Source of the DNA: Neorhizobium populisoli
GTDB lineage: Bacteria > Pseudomonadota > Alphaproteobacteria > Rhizobiales > Rhizobiaceae
Length of the DNA: 64,000 bases
Assembly (NCBI RefSeq): GCF_019430945.1
Contig: NZ_JAHYCB010000006.1
Span: forward strand, 372,001 to 436,000
Direction of reading: 5' to 3'
Of the stretch, positions 36,099-44,005 are shown piece by piece. Under the pieces are notes generated by a model that was not told where the DNA came from, ran no database searches, and saw only the letters and a list, made by a program, of their open reading frames with translations. Both the position numbers and the translations under genes were made by a program. Every line of letters starts with the position of its first letter. Position 1 is the stretch's first letter.

Positions 36099-36857
36099 AT
36101 GGCTGTTTCATTCGACCTGAGCGGCAAGACGGCAATCGTCACCGGCGCCAATACGGGCCTTGGCCGGGGTATCGCCGTGGCGCTCGCCGAGGCCGGTGCC
36201 GATGTGGCGCTGGTCGGGCGGTCGTCGATGGCGGATACCGAAGCGGCCGTCGCTGCAGCCGGCGGACGTTCCGTCGCGATCCAGGCCGATCTTTCGACGC
36301 TCGAGCCGGTCGACCGGGTGATCCAGGAAACGCTCGCCTTTACCGGCCGGGCCGATATCCTCGTCAATAATGCCGGCATCATCCGCCGTGCCGATTCGAT
36401 CGACTTCACGGAAGCCGACTGGGATGCGGTGATGGACGTCAACCTGAAGACCGTCTTCTTCCTCTCCCAGGCGTTTGCAAAACACCTGATCTCCGAGGGC
36501 AAGGGCGGCAAGATCATAAATATCGCCTCGCTTCTCTCCTTCCAGGGCGGCATCCGAATTCCGTCCTATACGGCCTCGAAGAGCGGCCTTGCGGGCCTTA
36601 CCCGGCTGCTCGCCTGCGAATGGGCGGCCAAGGGCATCAATGTCAACGCCATCGCGCCCGGCTATTTCTCGACCAACAATACCGAAGCGCTGCGCAACGA
36701 CCCTGACCGCAATTCGGCGATCCTCGGCCGCATTCCCGCCGGACATTGGGGCAAGCCGGACGAGCTCGGCGGCGCGGCCGTCTTCCTCGCAGCTCCGGCA
36801 TCCGATTACGTTCACGGCATCGTGCTGCCCGTCGATGGCGGCTGGCTGGCGCGCTAA
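36099..36857 (+). CDS. kduD: SDR oxidoreductase, probable 2-dehydro-3-deoxy-D-gluconate 5-dehydrogenase, 252 aa
   Basis: Classical short-chain dehydrogenase: cofactor motif TAIVTGANTGLGRGIA (TGxxxGxG), NNAGIIRR, catalytic Ser in NIASLLSFQGG and YxxxK in YTASKSG, and PVDGGWLAR at the C-terminus. The sequence pattern (FDLSGKTAIVTGANTGLG, GIIRRADS, PGYFSTNNTEALR) is that of KduD, which acts in pectin/uronate breakdown. A GAGGAGG ribosome site lies just upstream of ATG 36099. No other kdu genes are in the window. Confidence 0.87.
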   Translation: MAVSFDLSGKTAIVTGANTGLGRGIAVALAEAGADVALVGRSSMADTEAAVAAAGGRSVAIQADLSTLEPVDRVIQETLAFTGRADILVNNAGIIRRADSIDFTEADWDAVMDVNLKTVFFLSQAFAKHLISEGKGGKIINIASLLSFQGGIRIPSYTASKSGLAGLTRLLACEWAAKGINVNAIAPGYFSTNNTEALRNDPDRNSAILGRIPAGHWGKPDELGGAAVFLAAPASDYVHGIVLPVDGGWLAR

Positions 36858-36950
36858 GGCGGGCTACGTCTTGCCGGACGGCCTGTTTTTCAGTCACATT
36901 TCGGCACCTTCATGCGCGGTGGACATGGCAAATGCCCGCCGCGGCTGAAT

Positions 36951-36967
36951 TTGATCGATTTTCTCAA
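36951..36967. promoter_or_regulatory. Candidate RirA (IRO) box upstream of exbB
   Basis: TTGA-TCGATTTTC-TCAA, i.e. TGA-N9-TCA with one extra symmetric base on each side, in an AT-rich stretch 150 bp before exbB. RirA, the iron regulator of rhizobia, recognises TGA-N9-TCA boxes upstream of iron-uptake genes. Confidence 0.6.
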
Positions 36968-37119
36968 GATTTATTAGTTGCCATTTCCACTCATGTTTAT
37001 TATCCGGTAACTGCATTATCGCTGGCCCGGCTGTGGGCCGCGATGTCCCGTTTCCGGCGATCAACACCGCTTAGCCAAGCGCCGTCGATACCGCCGAACA
37101 GTCCGGAGTATCGTCTGCC

Positions 37120-38424
37120 ATGCCTGTCGTCCTGAAGCCCGCCTTTTCAACGTGCCAGCCGACCGGAAAACGCCTCTTGCCAGGCTCGATGCTGCTGGCA
37201 GCCAGCCTGCTGGCCGCCACTGCCGCACTCGCACAGACGCCCGCGCCCGAAGCTGCCCAGCAGGCAGCGCCGCAATCGACGCAGACCCCTGCCCCGGCAG
37301 CGCAACCTTCGGCACCTACACCGGCACCCACAGCGCAGCCCTCTGCAACGCAGGCGGCGCCTACCACATCCCGCATGCCGGCAGATCTTGCCGCCTCTCC
37401 TTCCGCTCCGGCGGCAAACACCGCTCCGCAGGCTGCGACACCCGCCCCGGTGCAGCAGCAGCCCGCGCAGGTTCCGCCCGTACAGACCCAGCCCGCAGCG
37501 CCTTCCGCCTCGACAGCGGAGAATAACGGCGCCAGCCAGCCGGCAGGATCAGGACAGGCTCCGGCAACACCTGCCCAGCCGGCCCCGGCGCAACCAGCCC
37601 CCGCCGCTTCCGCGCCGCAGCCGGCCGCACAGGAGCCTGCTGCGCAAAAACCGCTCGATCTCCTGACGCAGTTCCTCGAGCCGGAGCGCCGTTCCGACCT
37701 GCCGCACGATCTTTCGCCCTGGGGCATGTTCCTGGCCGCCGACTGGGTGGTGAAGGGCGTGATGATGGGCCTTGCCTTCGCATCGCTCGTCACCTGGACC
37801 GTCTGGCTTGCCAAGACGCTGGAGCTTGCCGGCGCCCGCACCCGCGCAGCGGGGACGATCAAGATCATCCGCAAGTCGCGTTCGCTGGCCGATGCGGTGG
37901 ATGCCGCCGATGGCCGCGGCGGTCCCGCCGCGCTGATGCTGCGCGCTGCAGCCGAGGAAATGCAGCTTTCCGAAGCCGCGCTTGATCACGCGGATGGCGA
38001 CGGCGTCAAGGAACGGGTCTCCTCCGTGCTGTCGCGCATCGAGGCCTATGCCGGACGGCGCATGTCGCGCGGCACCGGCATGCTGGCGACGATCGGTTCG
38101 ACCGCGCCTTTCGTCGGCCTGTTCGGCACCGTCTGGGGCATCATGAACTCGTTCATCGGCATTTCCGAATCCAACACGACCAACCTTGCGGTCGTGGCAC
38201 CTGGCATTGCCGAGGCGCTGCTGGCCACCGCGATCGGCCTTGTCGCCGCCATTCCTGCCGTCGTCATCTATAACGTCTTCGCCCGCTCCGTGACCGGCTA
38301 TCGCCAGTTGCTCGCCGATGCGGCGGCAGGTGTCGAGCGACTGGTCAGCCGCGATCTCGATTTCCGTAAGGTGCCGCCGGGCGGACGCAGCAAGGCGCCG
38401 GTTTCGCTGGTCGCGGGAGGCTGA
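37120..38424 (+). CDS. exbB: TonB-system biopolymer transporter ExbB with long periplasmic N-terminus, 434 aa
   Basis: Inner-membrane proton-channel subunit that energises TonB with ExbD. A signal-like segment (LLAASLLAATAALAQ) is followed by a 160-residue Pro/Ala/Gln-rich disordered region, then the MotA/TolQ/ExbB domain: TM1 at about 210-230 (VVKGVMMGLAFASLVTWTVW) and TM2/TM3 with the conserved TIGSTAPFVGLFGTVWGIM. The long N-terminus is usual for rhizobial ExbB. The operon exbB-exbD-tonB is compact. Iron regulation is suggested by a TGA-N9-TCA box about 150 bp upstream. Confidence 0.94.
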   Translation: MPVVLKPAFSTCQPTGKRLLPGSMLLAASLLAATAALAQTPAPEAAQQAAPQSTQTPAPAAQPSAPTPAPTAQPSATQAAPTTSRMPADLAASPSAPAANTAPQAATPAPVQQQPAQVPPVQTQPAAPSASTAENNGASQPAGSGQAPATPAQPAPAQPAPAASAPQPAAQEPAAQKPLDLLTQFLEPERRSDLPHDLSPWGMFLAADWVVKGVMMGLAFASLVTWTVWLAKTLELAGARTRAAGTIKIIRKSRSLADAVDAADGRGGPAALMLRAAAEEMQLSEAALDHADGDGVKERVSSVLSRIEAYAGRRMSRGTGMLATIGSTAPFVGLFGTVWGIMNSFIGISESNTTNLAVVAPGIAEALLATAIGLVAAIPAVVIYNVFARSVTGYRQLLADAAAGVERLVSRDLDFRKVPPGGRSKAPVSLVAGG

Positions 38425-38428
38425 GACC

Positions 38429-38962
38429 ATGGCCGGCGGTATCCGCGAAAATCACGGCGACGAGCTTGCCGAAAATCACGAGATCAACGTGACGCCGTTC
38501 ATCGACGTCATGCTGGTCCTGCTGATCATCTTCATGGTGGCCGCGCCGCTTTCCACCGTCGACGTCAATGTCGACCTGCCCGCCTCCTCCGCCAAGCCGG
38601 CCGAACGGCCGGAGCAACCGCTCTACCTGACGGTCAAGGAGGATCTGAGCCTCAATATCGGCAATGATCCCGTCGCCCGCGAACAGCTTGCCACGACACT
38701 CGACCGCGTGACCGAGGGCAAGAAGGACACCCGCGTCTTCCTGCGCGCCGACAAGGCCGTGGGCTACGGCCAGTTCATGGAAGTGATGAACATGCTGCGC
38801 GACGCCGGTTATCTGAAGATCGCCCTGGTCGGCCTCGAGACGCTGCCGGTACCGCAGGCATTGCCGACCGCCGCCGCGCCGGGCCAGACGCCCGCCCAGG
38901 CTCCCAATCAGACACCCGCCGCTGCACCGCAGCCGGCACCGGCAACGGGAACGAAGCCATGA
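38429..38962 (+). CDS. exbD: TonB-system transport protein ExbD, 177 aa
   Basis: Partner of ExbB. One membrane helix near residues 22-42 (FIDVMLVLLIIFMVAAPLS) carries the essential Asp (INVTPFIDVMLV). A periplasmic domain (VFLRADKAVGYGQFMEVMNMLRDAGYLKIALVG) follows, with a Pro/Ala/Gln-rich tail. ATG 38429 has GGGAGG 8 nt upstream and lies 4 bp after exbB. The stop overlaps the tonB start (ATGA). Confidence 0.95.
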   Translation: MAGGIRENHGDELAENHEINVTPFIDVMLVLLIIFMVAAPLSTVDVNVDLPASSAKPAERPEQPLYLTVKEDLSLNIGNDPVAREQLATTLDRVTEGKKDTRVFLRADKAVGYGQFMEVMNMLRDAGYLKIALVGLETLPVPQALPTAAAPGQTPAQAPNQTPAAAPQPAPATGTKP

Positions 38963-39996
38963 GCCTCGTCGTCTCGCAGACAGGTCCGGGCGGACGCGTC
39001 GGCGAGCTGGCGCTGTGGGGCGCGGCCGGCCTCGTGGTGCTGACCCTGCATTTCGGCGCCGCCGTCTACCTGATGCAGCGCACGCCCGATGCGCCTTCCG
39101 ACAATTCGCCGCCGGCTGCAATCATGATCGAGCTGGCGCCTGAACCGGAAGCCGCAAACACCGAGGAAGAGCAGATTGCTCCCGACGTGGTGGAGCAGGA
39201 ACTGGTGCCGACCGAACAGCTTGAGCCGGTCGAAACGCCGCCGGAACCCATCGAGCAGGCACAGCCGGAGCCCGAGCCGCAGCCGGTGGAAACCCCGCCG
39301 GAAATTGCCGAGCCTGCCCCGGTCGAGCCTCCGCCGCCCGAAGTCGCCGAGATTCTTGAGCCGACGCCGCCCGAACCGGTGATCGAGGAACCTCTGCCCG
39401 AACCGCCGCCGGAGCCGGAGCCGCAGATCACCCAGACCATTCCCGAACCGACGCCCGAGCCTGTCGATCCCATCGAGGAGCAGATGACCGCGGCGCTGGA
39501 GAATGTCGAAGTGCCGCTGCCGACCTTCCGGCCGCTGCCACCGCCGATCGCCGAAAAGCCGACGGAAGAAAAGAAGCCGGAGCCCAAGAAGGAACAGTCT
39601 AAGAAGGTTCAGCAGAAGCCGAAGCAGCAGCAGCCGCAGGCTCAGCAGGAGCGCGCCGAGGCGAAAGTGCAGGCCAAGGAATCCGACCGCACGGCGGCCG
39701 ACCGGACCTCGACCGGCCTCTTCTCGCAATCGGTGACGCCGGCGAAGTGGAAATCCCGCGTCGAGGCAAAGCTTGCGAGAACCGCCCGTAAATGCCCTTC
39801 CAATGGCAGCGGAACGGCAACGGTACGCTTCAGTTTCGATGGCAGCGGCAACGTGACCAATGTCTCGCTTTCCCGCTCCTCCGGTGATCCGAAGGTCGAT
39901 GATTATATCGTCGGCGCCGTGCGACGGGCCTCCCCCATCCCCTCTCCGCCCTCCGGCGTTTCGAGCTTTCTGGACCAGGCACTGACCTGCCGTTAA
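38959..39996 (+). CDS. tonB: TonB-family energy transducer, 345 aa
   Basis: N-terminal membrane anchor (LALWGAAGLVVLTLHFGAAVYLM), then a long Pro/Glu-rich periplasm-spanning region (about residues 55-205, many PEP/EPxP repeats) and a Gln/Lys-rich stretch. The C-terminal domain (VRFSFDGSGNVTNVSLSRSSGDPKVDDYIVGAVRRASPIPSPP) is TonB-like and would contact outer-membrane receptors. Within the same operon as exbB-exbD; no TonB-dependent receptor is encoded nearby, so it likely serves several. Confidence 0.92.
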   Translation: MSLVVSQTGPGGRVGELALWGAAGLVVLTLHFGAAVYLMQRTPDAPSDNSPPAAIMIELAPEPEAANTEEEQIAPDVVEQELVPTEQLEPVETPPEPIEQAQPEPEPQPVETPPEIAEPAPVEPPPPEVAEILEPTPPEPVIEEPLPEPPPEPEPQITQTIPEPTPEPVDPIEEQMTAALENVEVPLPTFRPLPPPIAEKPTEEKKPEPKKEQSKKVQQKPKQQQPQAQQERAEAKVQAKESDRTAADRTSTGLFSQSVTPAKWKSRVEAKLARTARKCPSNGSGTATVRFSFDGSGNVTNVSLSRSSGDPKVDDYIVGAVRRASPIPSPPSGVSSFLDQALTCR

Positions 39997-40146
39997 GGCG
40001 TGTCATGCCCTGAGGCATTGGTCGGACGCGTCACGGCGCGTTCGCCCTAGCGATGACATTGTCGCAACAGGCATTTTAGCGCTGACAGATCGCCGATATT
40101 GCGATTATATGCGGTGCAGCATTTCTGACCTGATCCGGATTTTCCC

Positions 40147-41199
40147 ATGCATATGACCATCGCCGAAACCGAAACGCTGGTGCGCAGCGTTTTCGAAGCC
40201 AACGGCGTTTTGCCCGAAACCGCGCTGTCCGTCGCATTCGCGCTGGTGCATGCGGAGGCGGCCGGCCAATACGGTCACGGACTGCGGCGCATTCCCGCCT
40301 ATATCGGCCAAGCGTTGAGCGGCAAGGTGGATGGCCGGGCGAAAATCTCCTCATCCCGGCCGCGGCCGGCGGTGCTCTCCATCGATGCGGCACTCGGTTA
40401 TGCCTATCCGGCCTTCGATCTTGCCGTCGACGAACTTCCGGTAATCGCGCGGGAACAGGGACTTGCGCTCGGTCTCATACACCGTTCGCACCATGCGGGC
40501 GTCATGGCGCTGACGGTGGAGCGGTTTGCCGAACAGGGGCTGGTGGCGCTGATGTTTGCCAATGCGCCGGCCTCGATGGCGGCCTGGGGCGGCCGCAAAC
40601 GGTTGTTCGGCACCAATCCGATCGCATTCGCGACGCCGGTGGCCGGTGAAGAGCCGCTCGTCATCGACTTGGCGCTTTCGACCGTCGCGGCCGGCAAGAT
40701 CATGGCGGCGCGGCAGAAGGGCGAGGCTATTCCTGAAGGCTGGGCCTTCGATGCGGACGGCCAGCCGACCACCGATCCGAATGCCGCACTGAAGGGGCTG
40801 ATGGCGCCTTCCGGCGGCGCCAAGGGTGCCGCGCTGGCGCTGATGGTGGAAGTGCTGTCGGCCGGCCTGACCGGCGGCAATTTTTCCGGCCAGGCAAGTT
40901 CCTTCATGGAGCCGAACGGCGCGCCGCCCTCCGTCGGCCAGACGCTGATCGTCATCGATCCGTCCGCCGGCACGGAGTCTGCGGCAGGCAGGATCGCCGA
41001 GCTTGCCGAAGAGATCGCCTCGGAAGACGGCGTGCGCCTGCCCGGCCGCCGCGGTCAGTCCTCCCGCCGCAAGGCGATCGAGTACGGTCTGGAGATCGAC
41101 GACGAGCTGATTGCAATGATTTCCGCGCTGGCTAAGCCCGAAGTGCTGCAGCCGGCGATTGCCGATAGGCCAGAAGCGCCGGCACAGAAGCGAGCATAG
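40147..41199 (+). CDS. Ldh-family (malate/L-lactate/ureidoglycolate-type) NAD(P)-dependent oxidoreductase, 350 aa
   Basis: Belongs to the Ldh_2 family, unrelated to classical lactate dehydrogenase. Visible motifs are HAEAAGQYGHGLRRIPAYI at the N-terminus, the central HRSHHAGVMALTVERFAEQG with the catalytic His, GRKRLFGTNPIAFATP and SGGAKGAALALMVEVLSAGL, ending with GVRLPGRRG. Members reduce or oxidise 2-keto/2-hydroxy acids such as delta1-piperideine-2-carboxylate; the substrate here is unknown. It overlaps the convergent permease gene by about 70 bp. Confidence 0.86.
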   Translation: MHMTIAETETLVRSVFEANGVLPETALSVAFALVHAEAAGQYGHGLRRIPAYIGQALSGKVDGRAKISSSRPRPAVLSIDAALGYAYPAFDLAVDELPVIAREQGLALGLIHRSHHAGVMALTVERFAEQGLVALMFANAPASMAAWGGRKRLFGTNPIAFATPVAGEEPLVIDLALSTVAAGKIMAARQKGEAIPEGWAFDADGQPTTDPNAALKGLMAPSGGAKGAALALMVEVLSAGLTGGNFSGQASSFMEPNGAPPSVGQTLIVIDPSAGTESAAGRIAELAEEIASEDGVRLPGRRGQSSRRKAIEYGLEIDDELIAMISALAKPEVLQPAIADRPEAPAQKRA

Positions 41200-42556
41200 C
41201 CGACGCGCCGAGCAGTAGCAGCGCAGAGCGGATATCCTCGCGGGCAAAACCGACCGGCAGCACGATGCCGCTCTGTGTCGTGAACACCTCGGCGATCATC
41301 TGCGCGGCGACAAGGCCGATCAGGAAGCCAAGGCCGATGCCGATGGCGACCAGCAGGAACAGTTCGAGCCAGACGATGGCGAAGACCGACAGGCGCGGCG
41401 CCCCGAAGGCGCGCAGCGCGCCGATCTGCCGGCGCCGCTGGCCGATATGGGTGACGGTGACCAGTACGAGTGCCGCTGCCACCAGCCCTTGAGAACCGGC
41501 CGCGACCGCACTCAGCACCAGCTTGGCATCGCCCATCGTCGCGTAAAGATTGGTCAGCACCTCGCCTGGGAAGACGGCGAGCGTGTTGCCGCTACGATAT
41601 TCCTGCCGCAGCTTGTAGGCATCGGCGATCGTCTTCGGCTTGACTAGGACGGCCGGCAGGCCGGGAGCGGTCGCAGTAAAATCCTCGTCGATTGCCGCAT
41701 CCGCGTCGATCGAGCCGTGATGATCGTGTTCGTCGTGATCTTCTGCTGCATGGGCGGCATCCGGAGCGGAACCGCTCGCCTCATGCGCGTGGCCATGACC
41801 GTTATCTGCCGTGTGAACCTCGCGGTTGCCGAGCAGCGGCGAAGGGCCATGGTCGTGGCCATCGCCGTGATAATGGCCCGCCGGCAAAGGTGCGGGCACG
41901 ACGGCCGGCGTTGAAGCGGTATGACCGCTTTCCTCCTGATCATGCTCCTTATGGCCGAGGCCATGCACGTGCCAGACGGCCTGGATCGGCACCAGGATGG
42001 CGCGGTCCCAGGGCGTGCCGGTAGGCTGTAGCCTGCCGGCGACGTGATAAACGACGCCGGCGTGGGTTTCGCCGCCAATCTGCGCCGTGCCGTGCATCGG
42101 CTTGATCTCGGCGCCGACCGGCAGTTTCACCGCCGCGCCGACAACGGCCTCGCCTTCCTTGTCGAACATCCGGCCTTCGGAGAAGCCGCTGACGGTCGAG
42201 GAGATCAACGCGCGGGTGGTGCCGACCAAAGGATAGCCGGCGAAAGAATCGCCGAAACCGACCGGCGCGACCCAAGTGACGCGCTTGTCTTTCGAGAGCT
42301 TGGCAAGCACTTCGCCCGACATCAAAGGCAGCGGCGACGGTTGCAGAAAGATCGAGGAAAGCACCAGCTGCGTCTCGCTGCCGGCCGCGCCGATGACGAG
42401 ATCGAACTTGTCGGCGGCCCGCGCGCTGCCGAGCCGCAGCGCGCGTTCCTGCAGCGTCACGGTGACGCCAAGCGCCACGGCAAGCGCCACCAGCAACACG
42501 ACAACGACGGCGCCTGCCCAGAGACGGCGGAGATCCGCGAGGATGAAACGGATCAT
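41132..42556 (-). CDS. FtsX/MacB-type ABC transporter permease with histidine-rich periplasmic loop, 474 aa
   Basis: Four membrane helices: TM1 at about 15-35, three more near the end (about 365-470), with a large periplasmic domain between, as in LolC/MacB-type permeases. Residues 196-280 hold 18 histidines in clusters such as GHYHGDGHDHG, NGHGHAHEA and DHDEHDHH, a composition found in metal-binding loops. The gene overlaps the ATPase gene by 4 bp (42553-42556) and is the last of a three-gene cassette. Its 3' end overlaps the convergent Ldh gene. A zinc or other transition-metal role is inferred from the histidines only. Confidence 0.86.
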   Translation of the reverse strand: MIRFILADLRRLWAGAVVVVLLVALAVALGVTVTLQERALRLGSARAADKFDLVIGAAGSETQLVLSSIFLQPSPLPLMSGEVLAKLSKDKRVTWVAPVGFGDSFAGYPLVGTTRALISSTVSGFSEGRMFDKEGEAVVGAAVKLPVGAEIKPMHGTAQIGGETHAGVVYHVAGRLQPTGTPWDRAILVPIQAVWHVHGLGHKEHDQEESGHTASTPAVVPAPLPAGHYHGDGHDHGPSPLLGNREVHTADNGHGHAHEASGSAPDAAHAAEDHDEHDHHGSIDADAAIDEDFTATAPGLPAVLVKPKTIADAYKLRQEYRSGNTLAVFPGEVLTNLYATMGDAKLVLSAVAAGSQGLVAAALVLVTVTHIGQRRRQIGALRAFGAPRLSVFAIVWLELFLLVAIGIGLGFLIGLVAAQMIAEVFTTQSGIVLPVGFAREDIRSALLLLGASAMLASVPALLAYRQSPAAALRA

Positions 42557-43242
42557 GCCGCCACTCCTTCCACAGCGCTATCGGCGGCGATACGGCCGGC
42601 GGCGAGCGTGATGCGGCGGTCCAGGCGGCCGATCAGCCGATGGTCGTGCGAGACGACGATCAGCGTGCTGCCCGCCTCGTCGGCCATGTCGATCAACAGG
42701 CGGCCGACATTTTCACCGGCATCGGCATCGAGGCTGGCGGTCGGCTCGTCGGCGACGAGGACACCCGGCTTGCGCAGCAGGGCGCGGGCGATAGCCACGC
42801 GCTGCATCTCGCCGCGCGACATGGTCTCGATCTTCTGTTCGGGCCGGGACAGGCCGACGATTTTCAGGAGTTCATGGGCGCGGGCGACCAGTGCTGCATC
42901 GGCGACGCGCGCAAGGCGCGCCGGCAAAAGAACGTTCTCGACGGCGGAGAGGCCGGGAAACAGGTGAAAATCCTGCATGACGAGGCCGACATGTTCGGCC
43001 CGCCAGCGGTCACGACGGGATTCGGAAAGGTTGGCGATATCCGCGCCATTCCAGAAAACCTTGCCGGATGTCGCCTTTTCGAGGCCGGTCGCGATGTTGA
43101 TGAACGTGCTCTTGCCCGACCCCGAACCGCCGGTGATCGCGATGCGTTCGCCAGCAGCTATCGTCAGATGATCGATGGCGAGGACAGGAGAACTCAAGCC
43201 GGCAAAGGAAACTGCCAGCCTCTCGATCACGAGTGCGAGCAT
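42553..43242 (-). CDS. ABC transporter ATP-binding protein (LolD/MacB type), 229 aa
   Basis: Walker A GGSGSGKSTF, Q-loop VMQDFHLFPGLS, signature MSRGEMQRVAIARALL (a variant of LSGGQ) and Walker B VLVADEPTASLDADAG, followed by the switch His in VVSHDHRL. The length and motif spacing match LolD/MacB-type ATPases. It lies between the small secreted protein (3 bp upstream) and the permease. It would power the histidine-rich FtsX permease. Confidence 0.93.
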   Translation of the reverse strand: MLALVIERLAVSFAGLSSPVLAIDHLTIAAGERIAITGGSGSGKSTFINIATGLEKATSGKVFWNGADIANLSESRRDRWRAEHVGLVMQDFHLFPGLSAVENVLLPARLARVADAALVARAHELLKIVGLSRPEQKIETMSRGEMQRVAIARALLRKPGVLVADEPTASLDADAGENVGRLLIDMADEAGSTLIVVSHDHRLIGRLDRRITLAAGRIAADSAVEGVAA

Positions 43243-43245
43243 CGG

Positions 43246-43704
43246 TCAGACGGTCCCGTATTCGGCCTGGCGGATGCGCAGCAGGCTGACGAAACCGGTT
43301 TCCGGATCGGTCCAGGAGCCGAATTCCAGCTTGCCGCGCACTTCGATCGTCTGGCCCGGCTGGGTGAAGGTCTGTTTTTCGGAAAGATAAACGACGATGA
43401 TATTGTCCGGCCAGTCGGCATCCGAGGAGCAGAAGGGGCAAAGCGACATCGGCACTTCGGTCAGCACGAAGAACATCGCTTCGGCCTTCAGCGGCGGCGC
43501 CATGAAGCCGCGCACGGCCACTTCCTTGCCGGCAAGCTTCTTCACCTTGTCGGAAAATTCGAGGCCGAGGACGCCGAACTTGCCGTAGAGCTCGTTGAAG
43601 CCGAGATCGCTGGCGGCAAAGGCGGGTCGGGACGCGGCGGCGAGCGGCAGGGATGCCATCAGGCCAAGCATCGAACGGCGGCGGAGAGAAAAGAGTTTTT
43701 CCAC
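43246..43704 (-). CDS. Secreted protein (Tat-like signal) of the ABC cassette, 152 aa
   Basis: The signal region LRRRSMLGLMASLPLAAASRPAFA has twin arginines, consistent with Tat export. The mature part contains GKEVAVRGFMAPPLKAEAMFFVLTEVPM followed by SLCPFCSSDADWPDNIIVVYL, where CPFC could bind a metal. It faintly resembles DUF3299 proteins, which co-occur with FtsX-type metal-linked ABC systems, but I am not sure. The start is GTG 43704, with a perfect AGGAGG 5 nt upstream; the frame is open to 43761 without an RBS. First gene of the cassette. Confidence 0.8.
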   Translation of the reverse strand: MEKLFSLRRRSMLGLMASLPLAAASRPAFAASDLGFNELYGKFGVLGLEFSDKVKKLAGKEVAVRGFMAPPLKAEAMFFVLTEVPMSLCPFCSSDADWPDNIIVVYLSEKQTFTQPGQTIEVRGKLEFGSWTDPETGFVSLLRIRQAEYGTV

Positions 43705-43824
43705 GAAAACCTCCTGAAAACGGCTTTCCCGGCCGGAGACCGGCCGGGAGGATGATAGCATGGATTGCCTGTCGAGAGGCAGTAAACGCGGACGTCAAAG
43801 AACGAATTCGGCTTGAGAGACTTG

Positions 43825-43965
43825 CTGCCCCTTCTCCCCATCGGGGAGAAGTGCCGAGCGTATGCGAGGCGATGAGGGGGCTCCGGGCACAATCGTTACC
43901 GTGCGGCGGGTACAGCCCCCTCATCCGACCCTTCGGGCCACCTTCTCCCCGCTGGGGAAAAGGGG
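43825..43965. repeat. Palindromic intergenic repeat (family D)
   Basis: About 140 bp with arms CTTCTCCCC-ATC-GGGGAGAAG (43831 on) and CCTTCTCCCCGCTGGGGAAAAGG (43941 on), flanking GATGAGGGGGCT and its partner AGCCCCCTCATCC. It sits between the alkaline phosphatase gene and the secreted-protein gene, filling most of the 301-bp gap 43705-44005. A related copy is at 50930-51146. Confidence 0.8.
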
Positions 43966-44005
43966 AAATCCAGCACAGGTCGTCACCGACCTAAGCCATC
44001 ACACC

